From an uncultured Alcaligenaceae bacterium (GTDB lineage: Bacteria > Pseudomonadota > Gammaproteobacteria > Burkholderiales > Burkholderiaceae_B), in NCBI GenBank assembly GCA_937952975.1, contig CALFXX010000045.1, positions 1-32,149 of the forward strand: DNA of 32,149 nt, in the 5' to 3' direction. Below the pieces are notes generated by a model. That model was not told the origin of the DNA. It did no database searches and saw nothing but the letters and a program-made list of their open reading frames with translations. This document shows, piece by piece, positions 24,909 to 32,149 of the stretch. Numbering within the stretch: position 1 is the first letter of the stretch; the number at the start of each line of letters is the position of its first letter. The position numbers and the translations under genes were made by a program.

Positions 24909-25652
24909 CTACATCGCCTGTTGTAAGCGTTTTTCAATCTCTTCTTTGGGGATCGCGCCCCCGACCCTCGAGCCGTCAGCAAAAAATAAACCAGGCGTGC
25001 CTCGTACCATCAGCTTTTGACCGAGCGCCACCATCTGATCAATTGGCACTTCACAATCCAGCGTGGCGGGCACTTTATTTTGAATCATCCAGGCATCCCA
25101 TACCGCAGAACGATCCGACGCACACCAAACGTTACGAACTTTTTGCGTTGAGTCTGGTGACAAGATTGGATACGGAAAAGTAAAGATAGTCACATTATCA
25201 AGGCTTTCGATCGATTTTCGTAACTGCTTACAGTAGCCGCAATTGGGATCTTCAAAGATTGCCATTTTGCGCGAACCATCTCCGCGCACCTGTTTGAACG
25301 ACAACTCAAACGGCAATTGGTCAAAAGGCATTTGTGCCAAAGAATCTTGACGCTCGCGGGTGATATCTCGGCGAGTCTTGGCGTCAATGAGTGTGCCATC
25401 TAAAACGAAATTCACTTTTTCATCGGTGTAAACCAAGTCCATACCAAGCTGCACTTCGTACAGACCATATGGGGTCAGGCGCACAGCATTAATGGGGGGG
25501 TTGCCAAAACGCTCTGCAAAAAGTTTTTGCACTGCCAGTGTTTTAGCCTCGAGGTTCGCCTCAACGGCTGGGGCTTTTTGCGCCCAGGTCATAGAAAAAC
25601 TGCCCAACAGGCATAACGCAGCAAGCCATTTAACCTTCAATAATTTTTTCAA
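24909..25652 (-). CDS. dsbC: Periplasmic thiol:disulfide isomerase DsbC
   Basis: This 247-residue periplasmic protein shuffles wrong disulfides in exported proteins and is kept reduced by DsbD. A Sec signal (residues 1 to about 24, ending SMTWA) is followed by the N-terminal dimerisation domain (about 33-100). The thioredoxin domain has the active site C138-G-Y-C141 in FEDPNCGYCKQL, a second Cys pair (NVWCAS and LDCEV), and the cis-Pro segment RGTPGLFF. The start is a TTG at 25652 with AGGAG 8 nt upstream; no ATG precedes the signal peptide. It lies 39 nt after the UbiH-family gene, the usual betaproteobacterial neighbour. Confidence 0.95.
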   Translation of the reverse strand: MKKLLKVKWLAALCLLGSFSMTWAQKAPAVEANLEAKTLAVQKLFAERFGNPPINAVRLTPYGLYEVQLGMDLVYTDEKVNFVLDGTLIDAKTRRDITRERQDSLAQMPFDQLPFELSFKQVRGDGSRKMAIFEDPNCGYCKQLRKSIESLDNVTIFTFPYPILSPDSTQKVRNVWCASDRSAVWDAWMIQNKVPATLDCEVPIDQMVALGQKLMVRGTPGLFFADGSRVGGAIPKEEIEKRLQQAM

Positions 25653-25691
25653 GCGTACTGCTCCTAAGCGATAGTTTCTGCAACACGATAT

Positions 25692-26906
25692 CTAGCGAGA
25701 GGCCTGCGCGATTAAATACCGCTTAAGCATCGGTAACTTTTGAACCGCCGACATACCAATATTACGCAACCATGCCACCGGAGCACTTTGCGCCTCAAAT
25801 AGACGATGCAACCCATCTGTTACGACGCGCATCGCCAACACAGGCTCAGCACGCGCGCGCCGATAACGCCTTAACACTATCGGATCACCGGCACTGCGAA
25901 ACGCTTCGCGTTGAGCCAGCACGTTTACCAAAGCCTCGACGTCGCCGAGCCCCAAGTTTAATCCCTGCCCGGCAAGTGGATGCACCCGATGCGCCGCGTC
26001 GCCGGCCAGAGCAATGCGCTCGCCAATCATAGGCGACTGATTTAACGATAAGGGAAAAGCGTGCAGCGGGCCACGCAGCGTGAGTGCGCCCAACCGACCC
26101 GCAGTCAGCGCGGCAAGGCGTGCACTCAGTTGGGTCGCTTGCTCTGGCGCGGGTAACGCGAGCAACTCTTGCGCAAGCGCTTCTTTAAGCGACCAAACTA
26201 ACGATACTTGTGGGCCAGCTTGTGTCGCGGGCATCGGCAGCAAGGCGAGCACGCCTTGCTCGTTAAACCATTGACAGGCGGTGCCTTGATGCGGACGTGA
26301 ACAGTTCAAATGCGCCACGATTGCAGTGACACCGTACGGTTTGATATCGCTGGGCAAACCAGCGGCCATACGTAAAGGCGATTGGGCCCCGTCGGCTGCG
26401 ATGAAAAGTTCAGCCTGTAAAACGGTGCCTTGGTCGGTCGTGAGGCTGGGCAAGCGTTGGGCCGAAGCGTTGGGCGCAGAGTAGTCGGAATCACCCGCTT
26501 GGCTGTACGTCGCAAATTTTTCAGTGACCCAGTTCAAGCCAAAAATCTGTACCGCCTGGGTGAGTACACGCTCGATCTCGCCCGACTCAACAATCCAAGC
26601 TAGCTCTGGGATCGCTGCCTGCCAGGCCTCTAAATTCACCAATCCCGCACCGTCGCCATGAATTTCCATCGCTTGCACCGCAGTGAAGCGCTGCGCGTCG
26701 AGCATGTTCCAGACCCCAAGCGACGCCAAGAAGCGTTGGCTTGCGGGTGAGATGGCATACACGCGCGGATGAAAAACCTCAGGCGTGGTGGCCGCAAACG
26801 TTTGACGCGGCCCCAGCAAGGTAACCTGCTGCCCGCGTCGCGCCAATGCCAGTGCCGTGGCCAACCCCACGATCCCCGTGCCGCAGACAACGATTGGGGT
26901 GTTCAT
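25692..26906 (-). CDS. UbiH/UbiF/VisC family FAD-dependent hydroxylase (ubiquinone biosynthesis type)
   Basis: This 404-residue FAD and NAD(P)H-dependent monooxygenase probably hydroxylates the ring of a ubiquinone precursor at the inner membrane. The three family fingerprints are present: GTGIVGLATALALARRG near the N-terminus, the DG motif FIAADGAQSPLR, and GDAAHRVHPLAGQGLNLGLGD. I start it at the ATG at 26906, which lies 7 nt after the mltA stop and gives MNTPIVVCGTG, as is typical. A nine-residue longer form would overlap mltA. No clear ribosome binding site is seen, which fits coupling to mltA. Which ring position it acts on cannot be told from motifs. Confidence 0.9.
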   Translation of the reverse strand: MNTPIVVCGTGIVGLATALALARRGQQVTLLGPRQTFAATTPEVFHPRVYAISPASQRFLASLGVWNMLDAQRFTAVQAMEIHGDGAGLVNLEAWQAAIPELAWIVESGEIERVLTQAVQIFGLNWVTEKFATYSQAGDSDYSAPNASAQRLPSLTTDQGTVLQAELFIAADGAQSPLRMAAGLPSDIKPYGVTAIVAHLNCSRPHQGTACQWFNEQGVLALLPMPATQAGPQVSLVWSLKEALAQELLALPAPEQATQLSARLAALTAGRLGALTLRGPLHAFPLSLNQSPMIGERIALAGDAAHRVHPLAGQGLNLGLGDVEALVNVLAQREAFRSAGDPIVLRRYRRARAEPVLAMRVVTDGLHRLFEAQSAPVAWLRNIGMSAVQKLPMLKRYLIAQASR

Positions 26907-26913
26907 TGGCGGG

Positions 26914-28197
26914 TCATCGCGCACTCGGTGCACCAGCCTGTTTAGGCCACAGCACCCACATTTGCCCTGCCTGTTTCATGCGGCCAGCCTGAGCCCCGGC
27001 AGCGTCACCAAACCCCCAATAAAAGTCGGCGCGCGCGGCACCCTTGATCGCGGTGCCGGTATCTTGTGCGAACACTAGGCGATTCATGGTTTGCGTCGAA
27101 GCAGGTTGTGTCGTGGCTAAAAATACTGGCGTACCGAGGGGCACAAACGTCGTATCCACCGCGATCGAACGCTGCGCCATTAAGGGAACACCGTACGCCC
27201 CTTTAGGCCCGATCTCGGGGTCAGTAATGGGTTCTTCTTTAAAAAACACTAACGCTGGATTAGCATTGAGCATCTCGGGCACGCGATTAGGATTTCGCTT
27301 GGCCCATTCACGAATACTTTGCATTGAGGTCTGCGACAGTTGCATCTCGCCTTTATCGGCAAGCCACTTACCAATCGACACATAGGGGTGACCGTTATGG
27401 TCAGCATAGGCAACGCGTATCGTTTGACCCGCACCCGGCCCGTCACTTAACTGAACACGACCAGAGCCTTGCACCTGCAAAAAGAAATTATCGACGGGGT
27501 CATTGACCCACACCACGACAGGCGGTTTGCGCGCAGACGCCTCAAGGGCTGCACGGCTATCGTACGGTACCACCCGATTGCCCTCTAACTTGCCGCGCAC
27601 ACGCTTACCAGCGAGCTCTGGATACACTTTACCTAGATCGATGGTCAGCAAATCTGCAGGCACGGTGTAGAGCGGCCATTGATACACACCGCCTTGCTTA
27701 CGCGACCCCACCACTAAGGGCTCGTAATAACCCGTCACGATGCTGCTGGCGGGCTTGCCATCTGCACCATCGAGCCGCCACGGTGTCAGCCAGGTTTGCA
27801 AAAACTTGCGGACTGCCTCGGGATTGTTGGCTGCGGGCGCACGCGCTGGGTCAGAGGCGGCCGCACAGACCGCTTGCCAGGCGCGCGGCGTTGCGCGAGT
27901 GGGGCCCGCTAGGTTCACAGCAGTTGGGCGCATCAAGCCAGCGCAGTTACGCATAAAGGTTGTCCAGACCCCACGCAAATCGTCATTTGACCAACCTGGT
28001 AAATCGCCCCAACCAACTGCCGCGAACTTGGCGCTTAAAGTACGCGCGGCGCTGTCGGCCACGGGAGCACCAGGCACAACGACCGAGGCCTCACTGCCTG
28101 CCGCCGAAGTCGAATCTGCTACTTGCGGCGGGCTTGAACACGCAGCCAACACGGCCAACACACCTAGCAGCAGCGCTCGAAAAAAAATACGTGGCAT
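26914..28197 (-). CDS. mltA: Membrane-bound lytic murein transglycosylase A
   Basis: This 427-residue outer-membrane lipoprotein cleaves peptidoglycan glycan strands, leaving 1,6-anhydromuramic ends. The signal MPRIFFRALLLGVLAVLAAC has a lipobox LAAC. The MltA domain includes GYYEPLVVGSRK, YPLYTVP-like QWPLYTVPADL, VVWVNDPVDNFFLQVQGSGRVQL and the SIGKWLADKG segment. The C-terminal 3D domain includes VPLGTPVFL, LVFAQDTGTAIKGAARADFYWGFG, with the catalytic aspartate in this region. The frame continues upstream, but the lipoprotein signal fixes the start at 28197, with TTAGG upstream. It follows apaG by 58 nt and precedes the UbiH-family gene by 7 nt. Confidence 0.95.
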   Translation of the reverse strand: MPRIFFRALLLGVLAVLAACSSPPQVADSTSAAGSEASVVVPGAPVADSAARTLSAKFAAVGWGDLPGWSNDDLRGVWTTFMRNCAGLMRPTAVNLAGPTRATPRAWQAVCAAASDPARAPAANNPEAVRKFLQTWLTPWRLDGADGKPASSIVTGYYEPLVVGSRKQGGVYQWPLYTVPADLLTIDLGKVYPELAGKRVRGKLEGNRVVPYDSRAALEASARKPPVVVWVNDPVDNFFLQVQGSGRVQLSDGPGAGQTIRVAYADHNGHPYVSIGKWLADKGEMQLSQTSMQSIREWAKRNPNRVPEMLNANPALVFFKEEPITDPEIGPKGAYGVPLMAQRSIAVDTTFVPLGTPVFLATTQPASTQTMNRLVFAQDTGTAIKGAARADFYWGFGDAAGAQAGRMKQAGQMWVLWPKQAGAPSAR

Positions 28198-28255
28198 CGC
28201 AAATAACCTAATTGTTAGCGTTTTTAGAGGTTTTAACGCGGGCTCGGGCTGTCGC

Positions 28256-28630
28256 TTAATGAAGGGTACGCGGCATGGCGAGCACAAACTCGGGGATTTC
28301 AACCTCGAAGGGGACGCCGTTTTCACCCACGCAATGATAACTGCCGCGCATCGTACCCACCGGCGTTTTAAGAGGGCAACCACTGGTGTACTCGAAGGTT
28401 TCGCCGGGCCCCAAAAGGGGCTGCTGACCCACCACACCTAAGCCACGGACCTCCTGGGCCACTTGTTCGCTGTCGCTGATGATCCAGTGCCGACTAATCA
28501 CTTGCGCGGGCCGCTCGCCCGTGTTCGTAATACGAACCGTATACGCAAAAACAAACTGTTGCTTGGCCGGATCTGACTGATCAGGCACAAAACGCGGCTC
28601 GACTGCCACGGTTAACTCAAATGGTTTCAC
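28256..28630 (-). CDS. apaG: ApaG protein (Co2+/Mg2+ efflux-associated, DUF525)
   Basis: This 124-residue protein has the single ApaG beta-sandwich domain. Hallmarks are the N-terminal FELTVAVEPRFVPDQSDP, FVFAYTVRITNTGE, RHWIISDS, GVVGQQPLLGPGETFEYTSGCPL and GTMRGSYHCV. The start is inferred as GTG at 28630, because that gives the family N-terminus and length; longer versions would run into the divergent rpe gene. Only 58 bp separate it from the rpe start, so the two promoters or leaders share a short region. The role of ApaG is poorly defined. Confidence 0.93.
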   Translation of the reverse strand: MKPFELTVAVEPRFVPDQSDPAKQQFVFAYTVRITNTGERPAQVISRHWIISDSEQVAQEVRGLGVVGQQPLLGPGETFEYTSGCPLKTPVGTMRGSYHCVGENGVPFEVEIPEFVLAMPRTLH

Positions 28631-28688
28631 AATGAGATCCAAAGAAAACTGCAATAATGGAACTACCCTATTTTGATGTTCGACCATC

Positions 28689-29399
28689 ATGCCAGAAATG
28701 ACCGCACGACCAAAAGCACGTATTGCACCCAGCATTTTATCTGCTGACTTCGCTCGTTTGGGCGAAGAAGTCAAAAATGTTGTGGCCGCCGGCGCCGACT
28801 GGATCCACTTTGACGTCATGGATAATCATTACGTGCCCAATCTGACCATTGGTCCGATGGTATGCGAAGCAATCCGCCCTCATGTCAATGTGCCGATTGA
28901 TGTCCATCTGATGGTTGAGCCGGTCGATAGTCTGATCCCCTCGTTTGCCAAGGCTGGGGCCAATATCATCACCTTTCACCCCGAGGCCTCGCGACACGTC
29001 GATCGCAGCCTCGCGCTGATCCGTGATCAGGGCTGTCAGGCCGGTTTGGTCTTTAACCCCGCCACGCCCCTGAACTGGCTCACCCATGTGATGGATAAGG
29101 TCGACATCATTTTATTGATGTCGGTCAATCCGGGCTACGGTGGGCAGAGTTTTATCCCCGGCACGCTAGATAAGTTGCGCCAGGCACGCGCACTGATTAA
29201 CGCTCATGTGCAGGCTGGGGGCCAGCCGATCGCCCTTGAAGTCGACGGGGGGGTCAAAATTGACAATATCGGTGCAATTCGCGCGGCGGGAGCTGATACG
29301 TTTGTTGCTGGGTCGGCGATTTTTGGTCAACCCGATTACTCTGCTGTCATCCAAAAGATGCGCGAACAGCTCGCCTTAGCTGAAACCCGCACAAATTAA
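28689..29399 (+). CDS. rpe: Ribulose-phosphate 3-epimerase
   Basis: This 236-residue TIM-barrel enzyme interconverts ribulose-5-phosphate and xylulose-5-phosphate in the pentose phosphate or Calvin cycle. Motifs are IAPSILSADFARLG, the metal/acid region H40-F-D42-x-x-D45, NLTIGP, VHLMVEP, LMSVNPGYGGQSF, EVDGGV and the phosphate-binding AGSAIF. The length is normal. It diverges from apaG and is followed by gph after 30 nt, the standard betaproteobacterial order ahead of trpE. Confidence 0.97.
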   Translation: MPEMTARPKARIAPSILSADFARLGEEVKNVVAAGADWIHFDVMDNHYVPNLTIGPMVCEAIRPHVNVPIDVHLMVEPVDSLIPSFAKAGANIITFHPEASRHVDRSLALIRDQGCQAGLVFNPATPLNWLTHVMDKVDIILLMSVNPGYGGQSFIPGTLDKLRQARALINAHVQAGGQPIALEVDGGVKIDNIGAIRAAGADTFVAGSAIFGQPDYSAVIQKMREQLALAETRTN

Positions 29400-29429
29400 G
29401 TACGTTAACCGTCACCTTGATCACGCCTG

Positions 29430-30137
29430 ATGCCTTCAACCACCGCTAGCTCTACCCGCTCCTCTTCGGCCTTTGACGCTGTTTTACTTGATCTGGATGG
29501 CACCTTAATGGACACCATCCCCGATCTGGCCAACGCGGCCAACACGATGCGCCAAGAGCTTGGGCTGTCGAGCCTGCCTCAGGCACAGATTGCGACCTTT
29601 ATTGGTAAAGGGGCAAAAAATCTGGTCATGCGCATGCTGACCGTCGATGCTGACCCAGCCTCAATCTCGCCCGAACTCTTTGAGCGTGCGCGCGAGTCTT
29701 ATTTTCGTAACTTGCATCGGGTCAATGGCGAGCAAGCGGTCATGTTTGACGGCGTGATGTCTGGGCTCGAGTTAATGAAAAACATGGGCTTGCGTCTGGC
29801 GGTTGTGACCAACAAAGCGACCGAATTTACCTTGCCCCTGCTCGAGCGCACCGGGTTAGCGCCCTATTTTCAGGCCGTGGTGTGCGGCGATACCCTAGAG
29901 CACGCCAAACCGCACCCCGCCCCCATGCTGCATGCCTGTCATTTGTTAAAAAGCGCCCCGGCGCGCAGTGTGGCGGTGGGTGATTCAATCAACGACGCAC
30001 AATCGGCACGCGCCGCAGGCTGTAGCGTTTTAGCCGTCCCTTACGGCTACAACGAAGGCCAAAGCGTGCAAACGCTTGATGTCGATGCTATAGTTGACTC
30101 AATCGAAGCGGCGGCTCACTGGGTTGCGGCGCGTTAA
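29430..30137 (+). CDS. gph: Phosphoglycolate phosphatase
   Basis: This 235-residue HAD-superfamily phosphatase hydrolyses 2-phosphoglycolate. The catalytic motif DLDGT has nucleophile D21 and acid/base D23; motif II is VVTNKAT, and motif III/IV is HAKPHP followed by GDSINDAQSARAAG. A helical cap domain sits between motifs I and II. The ATG at 29430 lies 30 nt after rpe, so the two are likely cotranscribed. The stop is only 16 nt before the trp leader peptide ORF, meaning any separate trp promoter must lie inside the gph coding end. Confidence 0.93.
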   Translation: MPSTTASSTRSSSAFDAVLLDLDGTLMDTIPDLANAANTMRQELGLSSLPQAQIATFIGKGAKNLVMRMLTVDADPASISPELFERARESYFRNLHRVNGEQAVMFDGVMSGLELMKNMGLRLAVVTNKATEFTLPLLERTGLAPYFQAVVCGDTLEHAKPHPAPMLHACHLLKSAPARSVAVGDSINDAQSARAAGCSVLAVPYGYNEGQSVQTLDVDAIVDSIEAAAHWVAAR

Positions 30138-30153
30138 AACAGAATTTTTAAAG

Positions 30154-30225
30154 ATGAACACATTCAACCCGATTCAACTCGCAACTAGCGCCTCGTGGCG
30201 CTGGTGGCGTTTTTGCCTCGGGTAA
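30154..30225 (+). CDS. trpL: trp operon leader peptide
   Basis: This 23-residue ORF has three Trp codons close together, at residues 15, 17 and 18 (segment SWRWWRF). It lies 16 nt after the gph stop and 155 nt before the trpE start. Such Trp-rich leader peptides sense charged tRNA-Trp: a ribosome stalls at the Trp codons when tryptophan is scarce. The position, size and the terminator downstream all fit trp attenuation. The ribosome binding site is weak (AAAG directly before the ATG), so translation is inferred. Confidence 0.85.
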   Translation: MNTFNPIQLATSASWRWWRFCLG

Positions 30226-30311
30226 GGTTTTGTCAGCAGTCAGTCTTAAGGCTTAGGCCACCAGACTAAAACATACAAGCCAAGCCCGTCCAAACATGGC
30301 CGGGCTTTTTT
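30201..30311 (+). promoter_or_regulatory. trp attenuator controlling trpE
   Basis: The Trp-codon segment CTGGTGGC (30201-30208) pairs perfectly with GCCACCAG (30257-30264), giving the 1:2 stem. A terminator hairpin lies at 30282-30311. Region 2 could instead pair with the terminator region: GGCCA (30256-30260) with TGGCC (30297-30301), or GGCTT (30250-30254) with AAGCC (30282-30286), which would break the terminator. A ribosome stalled on the Trp codons would block the 1:2 stem, so trpE would be transcribed when Trp-tRNA is low. The exact antiterminator fold is inferred. Confidence 0.8.
30282..30311 (+). terminator. Attenuator terminator hairpin before trpE
   Basis: AAGCCCG (30282-30288) pairs with CGGGCTT (30301-30307). 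An inner CCA/TGG pair continues past one mismatch across a short loop, and a six-T run ends the element (30306-30311). It lies 69 nt before the trpE ATG and 56 nt after the leader peptide stop, so it acts as the conditional terminator of the trp leader rather than the end of gph. Confidence 0.85.
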
Positions 30312-30380
30312 ATTGTTTCACCGATCCCTCTGCCGTGTTGCACGTGATACTTAAAACCGTCATACGAGAATTGTCAAAAA

Positions 30381-31901
30381 ATGACTGAAATCGAATTTAA
30401 AGCTCTGGCAGCGCAAGGCTATAACCGGATCCCTCTGGTCGCCGAGACCTATGCCGATCTCGATACCCCTCTCGCAATTTATCTAAAACTCGCGCACAGT
30501 GGCCCTCAAGGTGGCAAAAATTCATGCCTGCTTGAGTCAGTCGTGGGTGGCGAGCGTTTTGGGCGCTATTCGTTCATTGGCCTGCCCGCGCGCAACGTCA
30601 TCCGCGCTCGCGGCACGACCACTGAAGTGCTGCGCGATGACAAGGTGATTGAAACCTATCAGGGCGACCCACTAACCTTTATTTCACAATATCAAGCGCG
30701 TTTTAAAGTCGCCTTGCGCCCAGGCATGCCACGGTTTGCCGGCGGCCTGGCAGGATATTTTGGCTACGACACGGTGCGACACATCGAACCCAAACTCGGG
30801 CCCGCCACCAAACCCTATCCGGCAGGGATGGGCGAAGGCCCGCCCGATATCTTGTTATTGCAAGTCGATGAGCTAGTCATCGTTGACAACCTGGCGGGGC
30901 GCATCTATTTGATGGTGTACGCAGACCCGGCCGCGCCCGAGGCGTTTAATCGCGCCCAGCAGCGCATCAAAGAGTTGCGGATTAAGCTGCGTAAACCTAT
31001 TGAAATCCCCTATAGCCATTCAAGTGTGGTCACAGCCGAAGAACGGCACTTTGCCAAGGCCGACTACCTCGCGGCAGTGTTGCGCGCAAAAGAATACATC
31101 GCAGCAGGCGATCTGATGCAAGTGCAGGTGGGGCAAGTGATTACCAAACCGTTCAGCGATTCACCGCTGTCGTTATATCGCGCGTTGCGCAGCCTGAACC
31201 CCTCGCCCTATATGTACTACTGGAACTTCGGCGACTTTCAAGTGGTTGGAGCCTCGCCCGAAATTCTTGTGCGCCAAGAGGCCTTGCCTCTCAAAGAGGG
31301 TGAGCCTGCTGGCTCGGCGCCCGAAACCACCATCACGATTCGACCGTTGGCGGGTACCCGTAAGCGCGGCGCAACCCCCGAGCTTGATGCAGCACTCGCC
31401 GAAGAACTGCTGGCCGATCCCAAAGAGCGTGCAGAACATGTCATGCTGATTGATCTGGCCCGTAACGACGTAGGCCGTGTCGCCAAAATCGGCACCGTGA
31501 AAGTCACCGACACCATGGTGATCGAGCGCTATTCGCATGTCATGCATCTGGTTTCAAATGTGGCTGGCACACTTGAGGCCGGTATGAGCAACATGGATGT
31601 TTTGCGTGCTTCGTTTCCGGCAGGCACCTTGACGGGCGCACCCAAAGTGCGGGCGATGCAGATGATCGACGAACTCGAGCCGGTGCGCCGTGGGATCTAT
31701 GGCGGCGCGGCAGGCTACCTGAGCTATGGCGGCGAGATGGATGTTGCGATTGCCATTCGTACCGGCATCATCAAAGACGGCATGCTGTATGTGCAGGCAG
31801 CGGCCGGCATCGTCGCCGACTCCGTTCCCGACGCCGAGTTGGCGGAAACCCGTGCCAAAGCGCGTGGTCTGTTACGCGGTCTGGGCGTGGAGAAAACGTG
31901 A
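30381..31901 (+). CDS. trpE: Anthranilate synthase component I
   Basis: This 506-residue enzyme converts chorismate to anthranilate with ammonia supplied by TrpG, the first step of tryptophan synthesis. The N-terminal regulatory motif LLES (50-53, in CLLESVVGGERFGRYSF) is the Trp-feedback site in the family. The C-terminal chorismate-binding domain has GDLMQVQVGQ, RPLAGTRKRG, DLARNDVGRVA, HLVSNVAG and GTLTGAPKVRAMQ. The LLES motif and RPLAGTRKRG favour TrpE over PabB. Expression should depend on the attenuator upstream. A GTG-start pabC-like gene overlaps its stop by 4 bases, where trpG is more usual in related genomes. Confidence 0.96.
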   Translation: MTEIEFKALAAQGYNRIPLVAETYADLDTPLAIYLKLAHSGPQGGKNSCLLESVVGGERFGRYSFIGLPARNVIRARGTTTEVLRDDKVIETYQGDPLTFISQYQARFKVALRPGMPRFAGGLAGYFGYDTVRHIEPKLGPATKPYPAGMGEGPPDILLLQVDELVIVDNLAGRIYLMVYADPAAPEAFNRAQQRIKELRIKLRKPIEIPYSHSSVVTAEERHFAKADYLAAVLRAKEYIAAGDLMQVQVGQVITKPFSDSPLSLYRALRSLNPSPYMYYWNFGDFQVVGASPEILVRQEALPLKEGEPAGSAPETTITIRPLAGTRKRGATPELDAALAEELLADPKERAEHVMLIDLARNDVGRVAKIGTVKVTDTMVIERYSHVMHLVSNVAGTLEAGMSNMDVLRASFPAGTLTGAPKVRAMQMIDELEPVRRGIYGGAAGYLSYGGEMDVAIAIRTGIIKDGMLYVQAAAGIVADSVPDAELAETRAKARGLLRGLGVEKT

Positions 31902-32149
31902 CCGATGCCATGCGGCCGCTGCGTTCGTCCGGGCTGACGTCCACCGGGGCGGTACCGGTGACGGACCGTGGACTGGCCTATGGCGATGGGCTCTTTGAAA
32001 CCATCGCCGTCGTGCAGGGCGTCCCGCGCTTGCTGGACCGACACCTCGAACGTCTGCAGCAGGGCGTTCGGAGGTTGCGTATCGACGGTTTGGAACTGCC
32101 CGCGCTGGCGGCAGCCATTCGCGAGGCCGCAGCAGGCCTTGGTACCCAC
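31898..32149 (+). CDS. pabC: Aminodeoxychorismate lyase-like class IV aminotransferase (PabC-like), truncated by window edge
   Basis: The first 84 codons of a PLP-dependent fold-type IV enzyme are present. The segment VTDRGLAYGDGLFETIAVVQG, then PRLLDRHLERLQQGVRRL, is characteristic of 4-amino-4-deoxychorismate lyase in folate synthesis (other class IV aminotransferases share part of it). I chose the GTG at 31898, which overlaps the trpE stop as GTGA, with GGAG 5 nt upstream; an in-frame ATG at 31910 is the alternative. Base composition changes here: about 68% GC over the last 229 bases and about 74% GC at third positions, against about 50% in the first 40 trpE codons. The C-terminus is outside the window. 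Confidence 0.85.
   Translation, partial: MTDAMRPLRSSGLTSTGAVPVTDRGLAYGDGLFETIAVVQGVPRLLDRHLERLQQGVRRLRIDGLELPALAAAIREAAAGLGTH

Noticed and set aside
28198..28437. 80-residue extension of mltA into apaG
   Set aside because: The lipoprotein signal and lipobox fix the start at 28197, and the extension is antisense-like basic sequence within apaG in another frame.
1..32149. CRISPR arrays, tRNA/rRNA genes, insertion sequences, prophage or toxin-antitoxin genes
   Set aside because: I looked for regularly spaced repeats, tRNA-like T-loop/CCA patterns, terminal inverted repeats and transposase or integrase motifs and saw none.

Overview
The window looks like chromosomal DNA of a betaproteobacterium, most likely Burkholderiales and plausibly Alcaligenaceae. 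This rests on a Bug-type tripartite tricarboxylate receptor, the order mltA-ubiH-like-dsbC, the apaG/rpe-gph-trpE block, and protein sequence style. GC is moderate (about 55-58% in the stretches I counted). I saw no tRNA, rRNA, CRISPR array, transposase or phage gene. The family calls come from reading motifs, without a database search.

Layout. 1-4370 (minus) is a peptide/nickel-type ABC importer operon, read as binding protein, permease B, permease C, ATPase; the ATPase runs off the left edge. 4371-4738 is a gene-free divergent region. 4739-5719 (plus) is a Bug solute receptor that ends at a strong terminator. 5777-8841 holds an old yellow enzyme, a cytochrome b561, a YdcZ-type membrane protein and a DUF985 cupin. 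9000-12910 (plus) is a signalling block: a signal-less amino-acid-binding-like protein, a membrane PAS/HD-GYP c-di-GMP phosphodiesterase and a membrane histidine kinase. 12999-15858 (plus) has two SDR dehydrogenases, an unknown lipoprotein and a beta-carbonic anhydrase. 15946-17175 (minus) is an MFS transporter. 17435-22892 (plus) carries a queuosine-precursor transporter, an FMN 2-hydroxyacid dehydrogenase, YqhA, a DUF4337 protein, a PhoD-like phosphatase and a FixJ-type response regulator. 22842-28630 (minus) is a housekeeping run: apaG, mltA, a UbiH-family hydroxylase, dsbC, a D-2-hydroxyacid dehydrogenase and an AI-2E-family permease. 28689-32149 (plus) is rpe, gph, a trp leader with attenuator, trpE and the start of a pabC-like gene.

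How the genes work together. The left part is mostly uptake of peptides and organic acids plus redox metabolism. The middle combines c-di-GMP turnover with two-component signalling; the kinase at 11441 has no adjacent regulator and the regulator at 22230 has no adjacent kinase, so they may be partners. The right part is central metabolism and envelope upkeep. Its most informative regulatory element is a 23-residue leader peptide with three clustered Trp codons followed by a terminator, which indicates attenuation control of trpE. Several genes use TTG or GTG starts (the ATPase, HD-GYP, dsbC, apaG, pabC), and other starts were moved inward from the longest reading frame on the basis of signal peptides, ribosome binding sites or gene overlaps.
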